Shown: positions 1 to 8,131, numbered from the stretch's first letter. The stretch: DNA of 64,000 nt from an uncultured Lachnospiraceae bacterium (GCA_910588955.1 CAJURQ010000009.1:42916-106915); one strand, 5' to 3'. Program-made: numbers and translations. Notes: generated by a model from the letters alone, not told the origin.

Positions 1-489
1 GGTACAAGGGAAAGAATAAAAAAGACGGTGGAAACTTCTGTATGCTGGGGTGTGGGCTATGTTGTGCAGTGGGCGTTTAAGTGGCTTGCGGCAACGCTGT
101 TTTTGGAGGATAATGTGATTGCGGACGCGTTGGAGAGCCTTTTGTTCCGCAGCGCTCTGGACGGGGAGAAGACACTTACATGGGGGCATGTGGTGATGAA
201 AAATCTGTCGGTATTTTGTAATCCACCCTGTCTGCTTCTCGGGGGCACGGCTGTCTTGCTGACTGGCATTCTTCTCTATAAAAAAAGAGAGCAAATACAA
301 TGGAACCGCATGATCGCATGGTGCTTGGTTGGGATATCCCCGTTTCTCTGGTATCTGGTTACAAGAAATCATGCGTATGAGCATTACTGGATGACATGGA
401 GGAACCTGTCGATCACTGTGTTTGCGGTGTGTGGTGGACTGGCGGAGGCGATGCGGGAGGATGAGCTGATTTGTATAAAAAGTATCTAG
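1..489 (+). CDS. C-terminal part of a polytopic membrane protein (partial)
   Basis: The reading frame is open from the first base, so this is the 3' end of a longer gene; the GTG at 28 is only the first start-like codon inside the window. The visible 160 or so residues contain about four hydrophobic stretches, including one around NPPCLLLGGTAVLLTG and a last segment after the motif RNHAYEHYWMTWR. A conserved His/Tyr-rich loop just before the last membrane span is common in glycosyltransferase-like membrane proteins of Lachnospiraceae, but I cannot assign a family from this fragment. It overlaps the next remnant by 19 bases, and its final residues (DELICIKSI) may be junction sequence rather than the native end. 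Confidence 0.55.
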   Translation, partial: GTRERIKKTVETSVCWGVGYVVQWAFKWLAATLFLEDNVIADALESLLFRSALDGEKTLTWGHVVMKNLSVFCNPPCLLLGGTAVLLTGILLYKKREQIQWNRMIAWCLVGISPFLWYLVTRNHAYEHYWMTWRNLSITVFAVCGGLAEAMREDELICIKSI

Positions 490-1078
490 GGGACACGGAG
501 CTGAGTACAAGCCGTAAGATTATGCTGCCGACACCCCGATATGTGGTTTTTTATAATGGACTGGACAGACGGGAAGAAACGTTTACACAGTATTTGTCGG
601 AATCTTTTGCGGGAGATGAAGGCTGTATTGAAGTGACGGTAAGGACGTACAACATCAACTATGGGCATAACAGGGAATTGCTTGAAAAGTGTCCGACATT
701 AAATGGTTATGCAAAGTTTGTATCTATGGTAAGGAAAATCTGGAGATTATGGAGCTGCCAAAAGCGGTGGGAAATGCAGTGACAGAATGTATTCGGCAGG
801 ATATTCTGAAAGATTTTCTTGTGACGCAGAGAAACGAGGTGGTTGCAATGTCGATATATGAGTACAATGAAGAATATGCGATGCGTGTGACCTATGAGGA
901 CGGAGAGAACGCTGGCTACATGAGAGGAAAGGAAGAAGGAAGAAGACAAAGCCTGATACATAATATTGAAGCGGCTATGAAGAATTTTGGGATCAGTCTG
1001 GAAAAAGCGTGCGCAGGGCTGGATGTCACTGTGGAGGAATACCAGCGCGTGAAAGCGCAAAATGCCCGGACGAATTAA
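471..1078 (+). pseudogene. Rpn-family PD-(D/E)XK nuclease/transposase remnant, frameshifted
   Basis: Two overlapping frames (471-782 and 689-1078) together give the second half of an Rpn/PD-(D/E)XK nuclease family protein. The first half carries LPTPRYVVFYNGL and VTVRTYNINYGHN, both typical of this family; the second carries ENLEIMELPKAV and the usual C-terminal glutamate/arginine-rich tail (GYMRGKEEGRRQS). A single missing base near 733 breaks the frame: restoring one G gives a continuous VRENLEIMELPKAV. The N-terminal nuclease half (the first 120 or so residues of a typical 280-300 residue protein) is absent and replaced by the end of the preceding membrane gene. Rpn proteins are linked to recombination-promoting DNA cleavage; this copy should be inactive. 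Confidence 0.75.
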
Positions 1079-1112
1079 ATGTGGCGTGCTTTTATGTGAC
1101 ATAGCATAGGCA

Positions 1113-1158
1113 AGGGAACTCTGGCATGGGGAACACTCATTTCAGGGTTCTTTTTTCG
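1113..1158 (+). terminator. Rho-independent terminator after the Rpn remnant
   Basis: GAACTCTG (1116-1123) pairs with CAGGGTTC (1143-1150) with one G-T pair, followed by a run of six T. It lies directly after the Rpn remnant and ahead of the promoter at 1201. Confidence 0.6.
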
Positions 1159-1200
1159 CCATTTGGTTGATCTTTCACCTGTGTTTCAACATACGGGTTA

Positions 1201-1229
1201 TTGTGGAACCGAAGGTATCTTGTTATGAT
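1201..1229 (+). promoter_or_regulatory. Candidate sigma-A promoter for the XRE-methyltransferase gene
   Basis: TTGTGG, a 17-base spacer, then TATGAT. It ends 38 bases before the TTG start of the next gene and follows a terminator, which fits an independent transcription start. Confidence 0.5.
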
Positions 1230-1267
1230 TAGAAGCAACAGGGCAGATACGAACGGAGGAAAGAAAT

Positions 1268-2110
1268 TTGAGTGACAGCATAGGAACGATCATTATGAAA
1301 AAGAGGAAGCAGTTAGGGTACACCCAGCAGAAGATTGCCGATTATCTAAACGTTTCCTTTCAGGCGGTCTCCAAGTGGGAGAACGGCACGGCATACCCGG
1401 ACATCAGCCTTTTGCCGCAGCTTGCGCATATTCTGGGCACGACTACGGATACCCTCTTAGGGTACAGCGCCGCGCCCGTGACAGACTATGAAAAACGGTA
1501 TGAGAATGAGGCGTATTACTGGGGGCTGCAGCCCAACGAGCTGTGTTATGAGATTATGAAAATCAAGCCGCCTGTAAAACCTTACCGGGTTTTGGAGATC
1601 GGCTGCGGGGAAGGGAAGGATGCGGTTTTTCTTGCGAAGAATGGTTATCTTGTCTCAGCCTTTGATGCGGCGGAGAACGGATTGGAGAAAGCGCGCGGTC
1701 TGGCGGAGCAGCACGGAGTAAAAGTTGACTTTTTTAAAGCGGATGTGCTGGATTATAGACCGGATACAACGTTTGACATCGTGTTTTCCAGCGGGATGCT
1801 CCACTATATCCCGAGGGAACTGCGGGGAGAAGTGATTGCCTGCCTGAAAGATCACACGGCTGTCGGGGGCATCCATGCGGTCAATGTCTTTGTGGATAAG
1901 CCCTTTATTGCGTCTGCGCCGGACCGGGAGCCAAATGAGATCGAGAGGGGAAACTGGCGCTCCGGGGAACTGCAGGGATTGTATCATGACTGGTTTTTTC
2001 ATGCCGGTGACGAAATCATATTTGACTGCGACAGCGGCGGCGTGCCCCACCAGCACTGTATGGATATTTTGATCGCGGAGAAAATGGATGTCAAACCGGG
2101 GAGAGTGTGA
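1268..2110 (+). CDS. XRE DNA-binding domain fused to a class I SAM methyltransferase
   Basis: Residues 5-62 form an XRE helix-turn-helix (TQQKIADYLNVSFQAVSKWENG). Residues 75-270 form a class I methyltransferase: glycine-rich SAM loop VLEIGCGEGKDAVFLA near residue 110, an acidic end of strand 2 (SAFDAAENG), and a TehB-like stretch (FFKADVLDY, FDIVFSSGMLHYI). The methyl acceptor cannot be read from sequence; TehB-like enzymes methylate small molecules such as oxyanions, which is only a suggestion here. The start is a TTG at 1268 with GGAGGAAAG 7 bases upstream; no better ATG precedes the HTH. An HTH on a metabolic methyltransferase suggests a regulator that senses SAM or a substrate, or self-regulation. 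It is followed at 36 bases by the nucleoside phosphorylase gene. Confidence 0.82.
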   Translation: MSDSIGTIIMKKRKQLGYTQQKIADYLNVSFQAVSKWENGTAYPDISLLPQLAHILGTTTDTLLGYSAAPVTDYEKRYENEAYYWGLQPNELCYEIMKIKPPVKPYRVLEIGCGEGKDAVFLAKNGYLVSAFDAAENGLEKARGLAEQHGVKVDFFKADVLDYRPDTTFDIVFSSGMLHYIPRELRGEVIACLKDHTAVGGIHAVNVFVDKPFIASAPDREPNEIERGNWRSGELQGLYHDWFFHAGDEIIFDCDSGGVPHQHCMDILIAEKMDVKPGRV

Positions 2111-2146
2111 TATACTTACCATAAAAAGGGAAAGGCGGTAAGTATA
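2111..2146 (+). promoter_or_regulatory. Inverted repeat enclosing the ribosome binding site of the PNP gene
   Basis: TATACTTACC (2111-2120) is the perfect reverse complement of GGTAAGTATA (2137-2146). The right arm covers the last bases of the Shine-Dalgarno AAAGGCGG and the first base of the ATG at 2146. As RNA it would form a 10-bp stem with a 16-base loop that occludes the start; as DNA it could be a dimeric operator. The sequence does not tell which. Confidence 0.5.
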
Positions 2147-2973
2147 TGAATCCTGTATATGATAAACTCTTAAAATGCTATGACTGTTACAAAGCAAAAA
2201 TTGACTTTGAGCCGAAGGTGGCTGTGGTTTTAGGTTCGGGTCTCGGTAATTTTGCGAAGGTGGTGGATGTGAAGGCGGAACTTCCCTACAGTGAGATTGA
2301 GGGATTTCCGGTATCGACGGTGCCGGGACATGCCGGGAAATTTATTTTCGGCTACATCAATGAGGTGCCGGTTGTGCTGATGCAGGGGCGTGTGCACTAT
2401 TACGAGGGATATCCGATCACGGACGTGGTATTGCCGGCACGTCTGATGAAGATGATGGGAGCGGAAGTGCTCTTTTTGACGAATGCTTCCGGCGGGATCA
2501 ACCCGGCGTTCCATGCGGGCAGTCTGATGCTGATTCAGGATCATATTTCCCTGTTTGCGCCGAATCCACTGATCGGACCGAACATCGAGGAGCTGGGCAC
2601 CAGATTCCCGGATATGTCCCATGTCTATGACGAGGATTTACAGGGGATTATCAGGGAGACGGCAAAAGAGAACGATATCGAACTGTTTGAGGGCGTGTAC
2701 GCACAGCTTACGGGACCTTCCTTTGAGTCTCCCGCAGAAATTCAGATGCTGCATAAGCTGGGAGTAAGCGCGGTGGGTATGAGCACCGTTGTGGAGGCGA
2801 TTGCGGCGAACCATATGGGCATGAAAATCTGCGGTGTGTCCTGCGTCAGCAATCTGGCGGCGGGCATGAACAGCGCGCCTTTGACCCACGAGGAAGTGCA
2901 GGAGGCGGCGAACGCGGTGGCGCCCAAGTTCGAGAAATTGTTGGTGGAGTCCATCACGAAGTTTAAGGTGTGA
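2146..2973 (+). CDS. punA: Purine nucleoside phosphorylase (trimeric type)
   Basis: The enzyme catalyses phosphorolysis of purine (deoxy)nucleosides to the base and (deoxy)ribose-1-phosphate in the cytoplasm. The 275-residue length and motifs match the trimeric inosine/guanosine PNP family: phosphate loop VVLGSGLGNF (residues 27-36), GRVHYYEGY (about 86-94), TNASGGINP (about 114-122), the purine-binding ESPAEIQM (near 200) and GMSTVVEA. The ATG at 2146 has AAAGGCGG upstream. It is the first gene of a close-packed salvage run with cytidine deaminase. Nothing looks damaged; family assignment is secure, exact base preference is not. Confidence 0.95.
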   Translation: MNPVYDKLLKCYDCYKAKIDFEPKVAVVLGSGLGNFAKVVDVKAELPYSEIEGFPVSTVPGHAGKFIFGYINEVPVVLMQGRVHYYEGYPITDVVLPARLMKMMGAEVLFLTNASGGINPAFHAGSLMLIQDHISLFAPNPLIGPNIEELGTRFPDMSHVYDEDLQGIIRETAKENDIELFEGVYAQLTGPSFESPAEIQMLHKLGVSAVGMSTVVEAIAANHMGMKICGVSCVSNLAAGMNSAPLTHEEVQEAANAVAPKFEKLLVESITKFKV

Positions 2974-2975
2974 AA

Positions 2976-3440
2976 ATGAGAGAGAAAGATATGGATAGCA
3001 GTCGTTTATTTCAGGAAGGGATAAAGGAACTGATCAGAAAGGCAATCGGGGCGAGAAGGAAATCCTACTCGCCTTATTCCCGTTATCAAGTCGGGGCGGC
3101 TTTGCTTACCGCGGACGGGCAGATTGTCACAGGCTGTAATATTGAGAATGCGGCTTACGGACCGAGCAACTGTGCCGAGCGGACGGCGTTTTTTAAGGCG
3201 GTCAGCGAAGGGGTGCGGAAGTTTGCAGCGATCGCCATTGTGGGAAGCCCCGAGGGGGAGGAGCTGACGCAGTACGCCTATCCCTGCGGGGTGTGCAGGC
3301 AGGTGATGAGAGAGTTTTGCGAGCCGGAATGCTTTCAGATTATCGTGGCGAAGTCGGAGGAGGACTACCGCGTGATGACGCTGGCGGAGCTTCTGCCGGA
3401 GGGGTTCGGACCGGAAAACCTGCACTGCGAAAGAGAGTAG
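2976..3440 (+). CDS. cdd: Cytidine deaminase
   Basis: This zinc hydrolase converts cytidine or deoxycytidine to uridine or deoxyuridine. The signature is complete: NIENAAYGPSNCAERTA places the catalytic glutamate and the first zinc cysteine, and PCGVCRQVMREF gives the other two zinc cysteines. About 140-154 residues is close to the homotetrameric bacterial enzyme. Several starts are possible (ATG 2976, ATG 2991 just after GAGAGAAAG, or a GTG at 2970 overlapping the previous stop); residues before about 15 are not conserved, so the start is uncertain. It is nearly contiguous with the nucleoside phosphorylase, which implies co-translation and a shared role in salvage. Confidence 0.93.
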   Translation: MREKDMDSSRLFQEGIKELIRKAIGARRKSYSPYSRYQVGAALLTADGQIVTGCNIENAAYGPSNCAERTAFFKAVSEGVRKFAAIAIVGSPEGEELTQYAYPCGVCRQVMREFCEPECFQIIVAKSEEDYRVMTLAELLPEGFGPENLHCERE

Positions 3441-3451
3441 GAGACATATCC

Positions 3452-4306
3452 ATGTTACTGCAGAGAGAATACCGTACCCGCTGCGGCGTCATTCACTACT
3501 GGCTCAGTAAAAAGATGGACTCGGAAGTGACGCTGGTTTTTTTGCCGGGACTGACCGCAGACCACCACCTGTTCGATAAGCAAATGGCATATTTTGAAGG
3601 AAAGTACAGTGTGTTTGTCTGGGATGCGCCCGGACATGCGTCTTCCTTTCCTTTTGACTTAACGTTTGATCTGTTTGACAAAGCGGCGTGGCTGGATGAG
3701 ATTTTGTCTACGGAGGGGATGGCGCGCCCTGTCATCATAGGGCAGTCGATGGGAGGCTATGTGGGGCAGGCATATGCGCAGCTATTTCCCGAAAAGCTTA
3801 AGGGTTTTGTCTCGATTGATTCTGCGCCTCTGCAGAGAAGGTATGTGACTGCGGCGGAGATATGGCTGCTGAAAAGGATGGAGCCGGTTTACCGTTATTA
3901 TCCTTGGAGATGGCTGCTGCGGTCAGGGACAAAAGGGATAGCTGTCTCAGAATACGGAAGAAAGCTGATGTACGATACCATGAAAGAGTACGAGGGACAG
4001 AAGGCAAGGTATGCGAAACTGGCAGGGCATGGGTTTCGTATATTGGCGGAGGCGATGGAGCGGGACCTTCCCTATCGGATTCCCTGTCAGGCGCTTTTGC
4101 TGTGCGGGGAAAAGGATCATGCCGGTTCCTGTATCAGATATAACAAGGCGTGGCATAGACATACCGGAATCAGGCTGGAGTGGATCAAAAACGCCGGACA
4201 TAATTCCAATACAGATGCGCCGGAGAGGGTAAATTACCTGATAGAAGAACTGGCAATACAATGCCAAACAGACGGGATGGCGGATGAAAAGGAGGATGAC
4301 AGGTAG
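3452..4306 (+). CDS. Alpha/beta-hydrolase fold protein
   Basis: A 284-residue cytosolic alpha/beta hydrolase starting at ATG 3452, with TAGGAGA upstream. The frame extends further upstream through cdd, but that part is not conserved. Visible landmarks are an oxyanion-region FLPGL(T), a DAPGH motif near residue 50, the nucleophile elbow GQSMGG (Ser near 93) and a terminal catalytic histidine in NAGHNSN. A late aspartate in CGEKDHAG could complete the triad. The substrate is unknown. It sits between cdd and the MTA/SAH deaminase with a 3-base gap to the latter, so it is surely co-expressed with nucleoside salvage enzymes, though that does not make it a nucleoside enzyme. Confidence 0.8.
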   Translation: MLLQREYRTRCGVIHYWLSKKMDSEVTLVFLPGLTADHHLFDKQMAYFEGKYSVFVWDAPGHASSFPFDLTFDLFDKAAWLDEILSTEGMARPVIIGQSMGGYVGQAYAQLFPEKLKGFVSIDSAPLQRRYVTAAEIWLLKRMEPVYRYYPWRWLLRSGTKGIAVSEYGRKLMYDTMKEYEGQKARYAKLAGHGFRILAEAMERDLPYRIPCQALLLCGEKDHAGSCIRYNKAWHRHTGIRLEWIKNAGHNSNTDAPERVNYLIEELAIQCQTDGMADEKEDDR

Positions 4307-4309
4307 CGC

Positions 4310-5614
4310 ATGAACTACAGATTTTACAATGCAAAAATTCTTACCATGAAAACGACAGATATTATGGAAGGGGAACTCTGGGTGCAGGATGACAAAATCC
4401 TGTATGTGGGGGAAGGCGGCGACGCGGCGGCGGTCTGTCAGTCGCTTTCCATAGAGAGCATTCTCTGGGACAGGGAGATCGACTGCGGCGGGAATCTTCT
4501 GATGCCGGGCTTCAAGGATGCCCACACCCATTCCGCGATGACGTTTCTGCGTTCTTACGCGGACGACCTGCCGCTGCAGGACTGGCTGTTTCAGCAGGTA
4601 TTCCCGATGGAGGATAAGCTTGACGGGGAGATGATTTATCATCTCACAAAGCTGGCGGTACTGGAGTATCTGACCAGCGGCATCACTTCCATCTTCGATA
4701 TGTATCTGTCCCCGGAGGATACGGCGAGGGCATGTGTGGAGATGGGGATGCGGTGCGTGCAGGTCAGCGGCGCCAGTGGACAGGAGGGGTTTGAAGAGTC
4801 TCTTGCAAAGATGGAGGAAAGATATCATTCTTTAAACAATTTTGATTCCCTGCACTCTTACTTTATCGGTTTTCATGCGGAGTATACTTGCTCCAAGGCG
4901 CTTTTGGAACAGGTGGCGGCAATGGCGCACAAGTACAAGGCACCGGTGTTCACGCATCTTTCCGAGACAAAGGCGGAGGTGGAGGGCTGCAGGGAGCGCT
5001 ACGGCATGTCCCCGGTAAAGCTTCTTAATTCCCTCGGCATGTTTGATTACGGCGGGGGCGGCTACCACTGTGTCTGGATGGATGAGGAGGACATGGATAT
5101 CTTCGCGGAACGGGGGTTGAGCGTTGTCACAAATCCCGGCTCCAACACGAAGCTGGCAAGCGGCATCGCGCCGATTTCCGCGTATCTGAAGCGCGGCGTC
5201 AATGTGGCGGTCGGCACGGACGGCTCTGCAAGCAACAACTGTCTTGACATGTTTCGGGAAATGTTTCTGGTCACGGGGCTTGCCAAGCTGAGGGAGCAGG
5301 ACGCGGCGGCTGTGGACGCGCTGGAAGTATTGAAGATGGCGACGGTGAACGGCGCAAAGGCTATGAACCTGCCGGACACGGATGTGCTGGCGGCGGGAAA
5401 GCAGGCGGATGTGATTCTGATCGATCTGCACCAACCCAACATGCAGCCTCTCAACAATATTGCGAAAAATCTGGTATACAGCGGCAGCAAGCAGAATGTA
5501 AAAATGACGATGATCCGCGGACGGATTTTGTATGAGAACGGGCAGTTTGCGAAAGAGATAGATGAGGGAGAAATTTATGGAAAGGCGAATGAGATTATAA
5601 ATAATCTCAAGTGA
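4310..5614 (+). CDS. mtaD: 5-methylthioadenosine / S-adenosylhomocysteine deaminase-like amidohydrolase
   Basis: An amidohydrolase-superfamily metal enzyme, 434 residues. Metal ligands are visible: DAHTHSAM near residue 70 (HxH), FHAEYTCS, THLSET (His near 220), a later YHCVW histidine and VGTDGSASNN (Asp near 304). The overall layout (beta-sandwich ends around a TIM barrel, MPGFKDAHTH entry, long N-terminal NAKILTM strand) matches the MtaD/SsnA/TrzN branch, which deaminates MTA, SAH or related adenosine or guanine compounds to the inosine or hypoxanthine level. The salvage context supports an adenosine-type substrate. Substrate choice within this branch is hard to call from sequence. Its stop overlaps the GTG at 5611 of the next gene. 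Confidence 0.85.
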   Translation: MNYRFYNAKILTMKTTDIMEGELWVQDDKILYVGEGGDAAAVCQSLSIESILWDREIDCGGNLLMPGFKDAHTHSAMTFLRSYADDLPLQDWLFQQVFPMEDKLDGEMIYHLTKLAVLEYLTSGITSIFDMYLSPEDTARACVEMGMRCVQVSGASGQEGFEESLAKMEERYHSLNNFDSLHSYFIGFHAEYTCSKALLEQVAAMAHKYKAPVFTHLSETKAEVEGCRERYGMSPVKLLNSLGMFDYGGGGYHCVWMDEEDMDIFAERGLSVVTNPGSNTKLASGIAPISAYLKRGVNVAVGTDGSASNNCLDMFREMFLVTGLAKLREQDAAAVDALEVLKMATVNGAKAMNLPDTDVLAAGKQADVILIDLHQPNMQPLNNIAKNLVYSGSKQNVKMTMIRGRILYENGQFAKEIDEGEIYGKANEIINNLK

Positions 5615-5616
5615 GT

Positions 5617-7311
5617 ATGGACGCTTTTATTTTTATATGTCTGATTCTGCTTGCCATTGTACTTGTGATGACAAAAGAGTATGTGGACAGCAGAAGGTTT
5701 CTGGAGAGAAAGCTGCGGGAGATTTATGCGGGTTACGGTACGCCGCCCGAGCGAAGTTACGGGGCGGAGGAACTTTCCCATATCAGCATGTATTATGAAA
5801 AACACAGGACGGCGGATCAGATCGACGATATCACATGGAATGATCTGTATATGGATGCGGTGTATCAGCGGATGAACACCTGTCTCTCGGCGGCTGGTGA
5901 CGAGTATCTGTATTACAGGCTGAGGACGCCCGCGGCGGATGCCGTCGAGCTTGAAAAAATGGAACGGCGAATCGCGCTTTTTATGGAGCGGGAGGAGGAG
6001 CGGCACAGGCTGCAGCGGATTTTTTTCATGCTCGGACGGACGGGACGGCACTCCATCTACGAGTATCTGGACCATCTGGATCTGCTCGGGGAGCGAAAGA
6101 GCGACAGGTATTTTTTCTGGGATGCGCTCGTTTTGGTGAGTATAGGAGGCATGTTTGTCTCTCTTCCGGTGGGATTGGTCTGTCTCTTCGGGGTTCTGTG
6201 CCATAATCTGATCGATTACTTTAAGGAATTTAGGCAGATCGAGCCGTACATCACCAGTTTTGCCTATGTGAGAAGGCTTTTAAAAGGCGGGGAAGAGCTG
6301 GGGAAAGCGGAAATCAGCGGAATAGAGGAGGAGCTTGCGGCGGTAAGGGAGGCATGCAAAAGCCTGCGGGGATTTATGAAAAGCTCGTATCTGGTTTCCG
6401 GAAGCAGGCAGGGGAGCGGCAATCCGCTGGAGGTGTTGTTTGACTATCTGCGGATGTTGTTTTATATGGATCTGATCCGCTTTAACAAGGCGCTGCAGGA
6501 CTTGCAAAAGAATATGGGAGAGGTGGATCGGCTGATCACGGTGACGGGTGAGCTTGAATGTGCGGTGGCGGCAGGTTCTTTCCGGAAAAGTCTGGAGCAG
6601 GGCTTTTGTGTGCCGGCGCTTTACGAGGAAGCGGGGAAAGGGTTTTCCCTGCGCGCCCAGGGGCTGTACCATCCGCTGCTGCGTGAGGCGGTGGCGAATG
6701 ATCTGGAGGTGAAGAGAGGGGTGCTTTTAACCGGTTCCAACGCTTCTGGAAAATCCACCTTTCTGCGTGCGGTGGCTGTGAACGCGCTGCTTGCGCAGAC
6801 GGTGCACACCTGTGCGGCGGCAAGCTATAAAGCGCCGTTTTACCGGGTTTATTCTTCCATGTCGCTGCGTGACGACTTGGCGGGCGGCGACAGCTACTAT
6901 ATGGTGGAGATCAAGTCCATCAAGCGGATACTTGACCAAGTTAGTCAAGAAGAGGGACGCCCCGTGCTCTGCTTTGTGGATGAGGTACTCCGGGGAACGA
7001 ACACGGTGGAGCGGATTGCGGCTTCCACCCAGATCATGAAAAAACTGGCGGCGGGTCATGCGCTCTGTTTTGCGGCGACCCATGACGTGGAACTGACAAA
7101 ACTGTTGGAACGGGAATATGACAATTTCCACTTTGAGGAGCGGATTGAGGAGAACGATATTTACTTCCCTTATCAGTTGATGGAGGGTCCGGCGTCCACA
7201 AGAAACGCCATCGCGCTCCTCCGGATGCTGGGATATGAGAACGGGATCACCGACGAGGCGGAGGCGATGGCGGAGCGCTTTTTGCGGAGCGGGAGTTGGA
7301 ATGGGGGCTAA
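5617..7311 (+). CDS. Membrane-anchored MutS-like ATPase
   Basis: About 564 residues with a membrane helix at the N-terminus (DAFIFICLILLAIVLVM), a second hydrophobic block near residues 170-205, and a C-terminal MutS ATPase domain: Walker A TGSNASGKST (near 376), Walker B VLCFVDEVLRGT and the signature-helix region TNTVERIAAS, with the conserved THD histidine. It lacks MutS mismatch-binding domain I and the Smr nuclease of MutS2, so it is one of the poorly characterised membrane MutS homologues rather than a mismatch repair protein. ATG 5617 follows the stop of mtaD by two bases, with a GTG at 5611 as alternative. It is co-directional with rnhA, starting one base after its stop codon. Confidence 0.85.
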   Translation: MDAFIFICLILLAIVLVMTKEYVDSRRFLERKLREIYAGYGTPPERSYGAEELSHISMYYEKHRTADQIDDITWNDLYMDAVYQRMNTCLSAAGDEYLYYRLRTPAADAVELEKMERRIALFMEREEERHRLQRIFFMLGRTGRHSIYEYLDHLDLLGERKSDRYFFWDALVLVSIGGMFVSLPVGLVCLFGVLCHNLIDYFKEFRQIEPYITSFAYVRRLLKGGEELGKAEISGIEEELAAVREACKSLRGFMKSSYLVSGSRQGSGNPLEVLFDYLRMLFYMDLIRFNKALQDLQKNMGEVDRLITVTGELECAVAAGSFRKSLEQGFCVPALYEEAGKGFSLRAQGLYHPLLREAVANDLEVKRGVLLTGSNASGKSTFLRAVAVNALLAQTVHTCAAASYKAPFYRVYSSMSLRDDLAGGDSYYMVEIKSIKRILDQVSQEEGRPVLCFVDEVLRGTNTVERIAASTQIMKKLAAGHALCFAATHDVELTKLLEREYDNFHFEERIEENDIYFPYQLMEGPASTRNAIALLRMLGYENGITDEAEAMAERFLRSGSWNGG

Positions 7312-7312
7312 T

Positions 7313-7783
7313 ATGAAAGTGACAATTTACACGGACGGCGCGGCGCGTGGAAACCCGGATGGACCGGGCGGCTACGGAACGGTGCTGCAATATGTTGACA
7401 GCAGGGGAACGCTGCACGAGCGGGAGTACTCCGCAGGGTACAAAAAGACGACCAACAACCGAATGGAGCTGATGGCGGCGATTGTAGGTCTGGAAGCTCT
7501 CACAAAACCGTGCGAGGTGCTCCTGATCTCCGACTCCAAATATGTGACGGACGCCTTCAACCAGCACTGGATTGAGGGGTGGCAGAAAAAGGGATGGAAG
7601 ACGGCGGGAAACAAGCCTGTCAAAAACGTGGATTTGTGGGAACGGCTGTTACGCGCCATGGAGCCGCACCGCGTCACCTTCCAGTGGGTAAAGGGTCATG
7701 ACGGGCATCCGGAGAACGAGCGGTGCGACAAGTTGGCAACCACGGCAGCTGACGGTACGGAATTGCTTGACGATACCTTCTGA
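7313..7783 (+). CDS. rnhA: Ribonuclease HI
   Basis: A 156-residue RNase HI that cleaves RNA in RNA-DNA hybrids. The four acidic catalytic positions are present: IYTDGAARGNPDG (first Asp), NNRMELMAA (Glu), ISDSKYV (Asp), and the last Asp in ENERCDKLA, with the auxiliary His in VKGHDGH. The basic protrusion WQKKGWKTAGNKPVKNVDLW typical of E. coli-type enzymes is present. Start ATG 7313 is preferred; an in-frame ATG at 7301 lies inside the previous gene. No N-terminal hybrid-binding domain is present. Confidence 0.95.
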   Translation: MKVTIYTDGAARGNPDGPGGYGTVLQYVDSRGTLHEREYSAGYKKTTNNRMELMAAIVGLEALTKPCEVLLISDSKYVTDAFNQHWIEGWQKKGWKTAGNKPVKNVDLWERLLRAMEPHRVTFQWVKGHDGHPENERCDKLATTAADGTELLDDTF

Positions 7784-7796
7784 TTGGTGGTATCAT
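7767..7796 (+). promoter_or_regulatory. Candidate extended -10 promoter for the 58-residue membrane protein
   Basis: TTGACG, an 18-base spacer, then TGGTATCAT, an extended -10. It overlaps the end of rnhA and lies 85 bases ahead of the ATG at 7882. The same bases contain a short hairpin (GATACC/GGTATC), so a combined role with termination is possible. Confidence 0.5.
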
Positions 7797-7881
7797 AATT
7801 GTAATGTAATTTGAGAAAGCGGTTTCGGACAAGTTCTTTCGTCGGAAGCGAAGCAATTCGGAAAGAGAAGGATGTGGAAAG

Positions 7882-8058
7882 ATGGCAAATTTAATTTTAT
7901 TTGTAAACTCGTTATTATCGTATCTCCTTTTGTTTGTACTGATTGTTGCGCTGGTGATTGTGGCATGTGTGATCGGCGTGAAATGGAGAAAGAGTAAGGA
8001 CGCGAAGGCGGCTCTGGACACGCAGGCGGATGCGGCTGACGGAAGTACAACGGCATAG
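7882..8058 (+). CDS. Small single-pass membrane protein (58 residues)
   Basis: ATG 7882 is preceded by GGATGTGGAAAG and opens a 58-residue frame. The N-terminal 32 residues are a strong transmembrane helix (LLSYLLLFVLIVALVIVACVIG), followed by a basic stop-transfer patch KWRKSKD and a short alanine/aspartate-rich tail ending DGSTTA. It has its own candidate promoter and is followed by a terminator, so it looks like a single-gene unit. I do not recognise a family. A small membrane regulator or stress peptide is possible, but nothing in the sequence proves it. Confidence 0.65.
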   Translation: MANLILFVNSLLSYLLLFVLIVALVIVACVIGVKWRKSKDAKAALDTQADAADGSTTA

Positions 8059-8093
8059 TGTTTTTGCAGCTTTATTTAGTGTAGGAAGAAAAC

Positions 8094-8131
8094 GAAAGGG
8101 TGTCCTTGAGGGAACGCCCTTTCTTCTTATT
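8094..8131 (+). terminator. Rho-independent terminator after the small membrane protein
   Basis: GAAAGGGTGTCC pairs with GGAACGCCCTTTC around a five-base loop, followed by TTCTTCTTATTAT. It separates the small gene from the HAD phosphatase gene, whose Shine-Dalgarno GGAGG lies just downstream. Confidence 0.65.

Noticed and set aside
3293..3451. N-terminal extension of the alpha/beta hydrolase
   Set aside because: It overlaps cdd in another frame; ATG 3452 has its own ribosome site.
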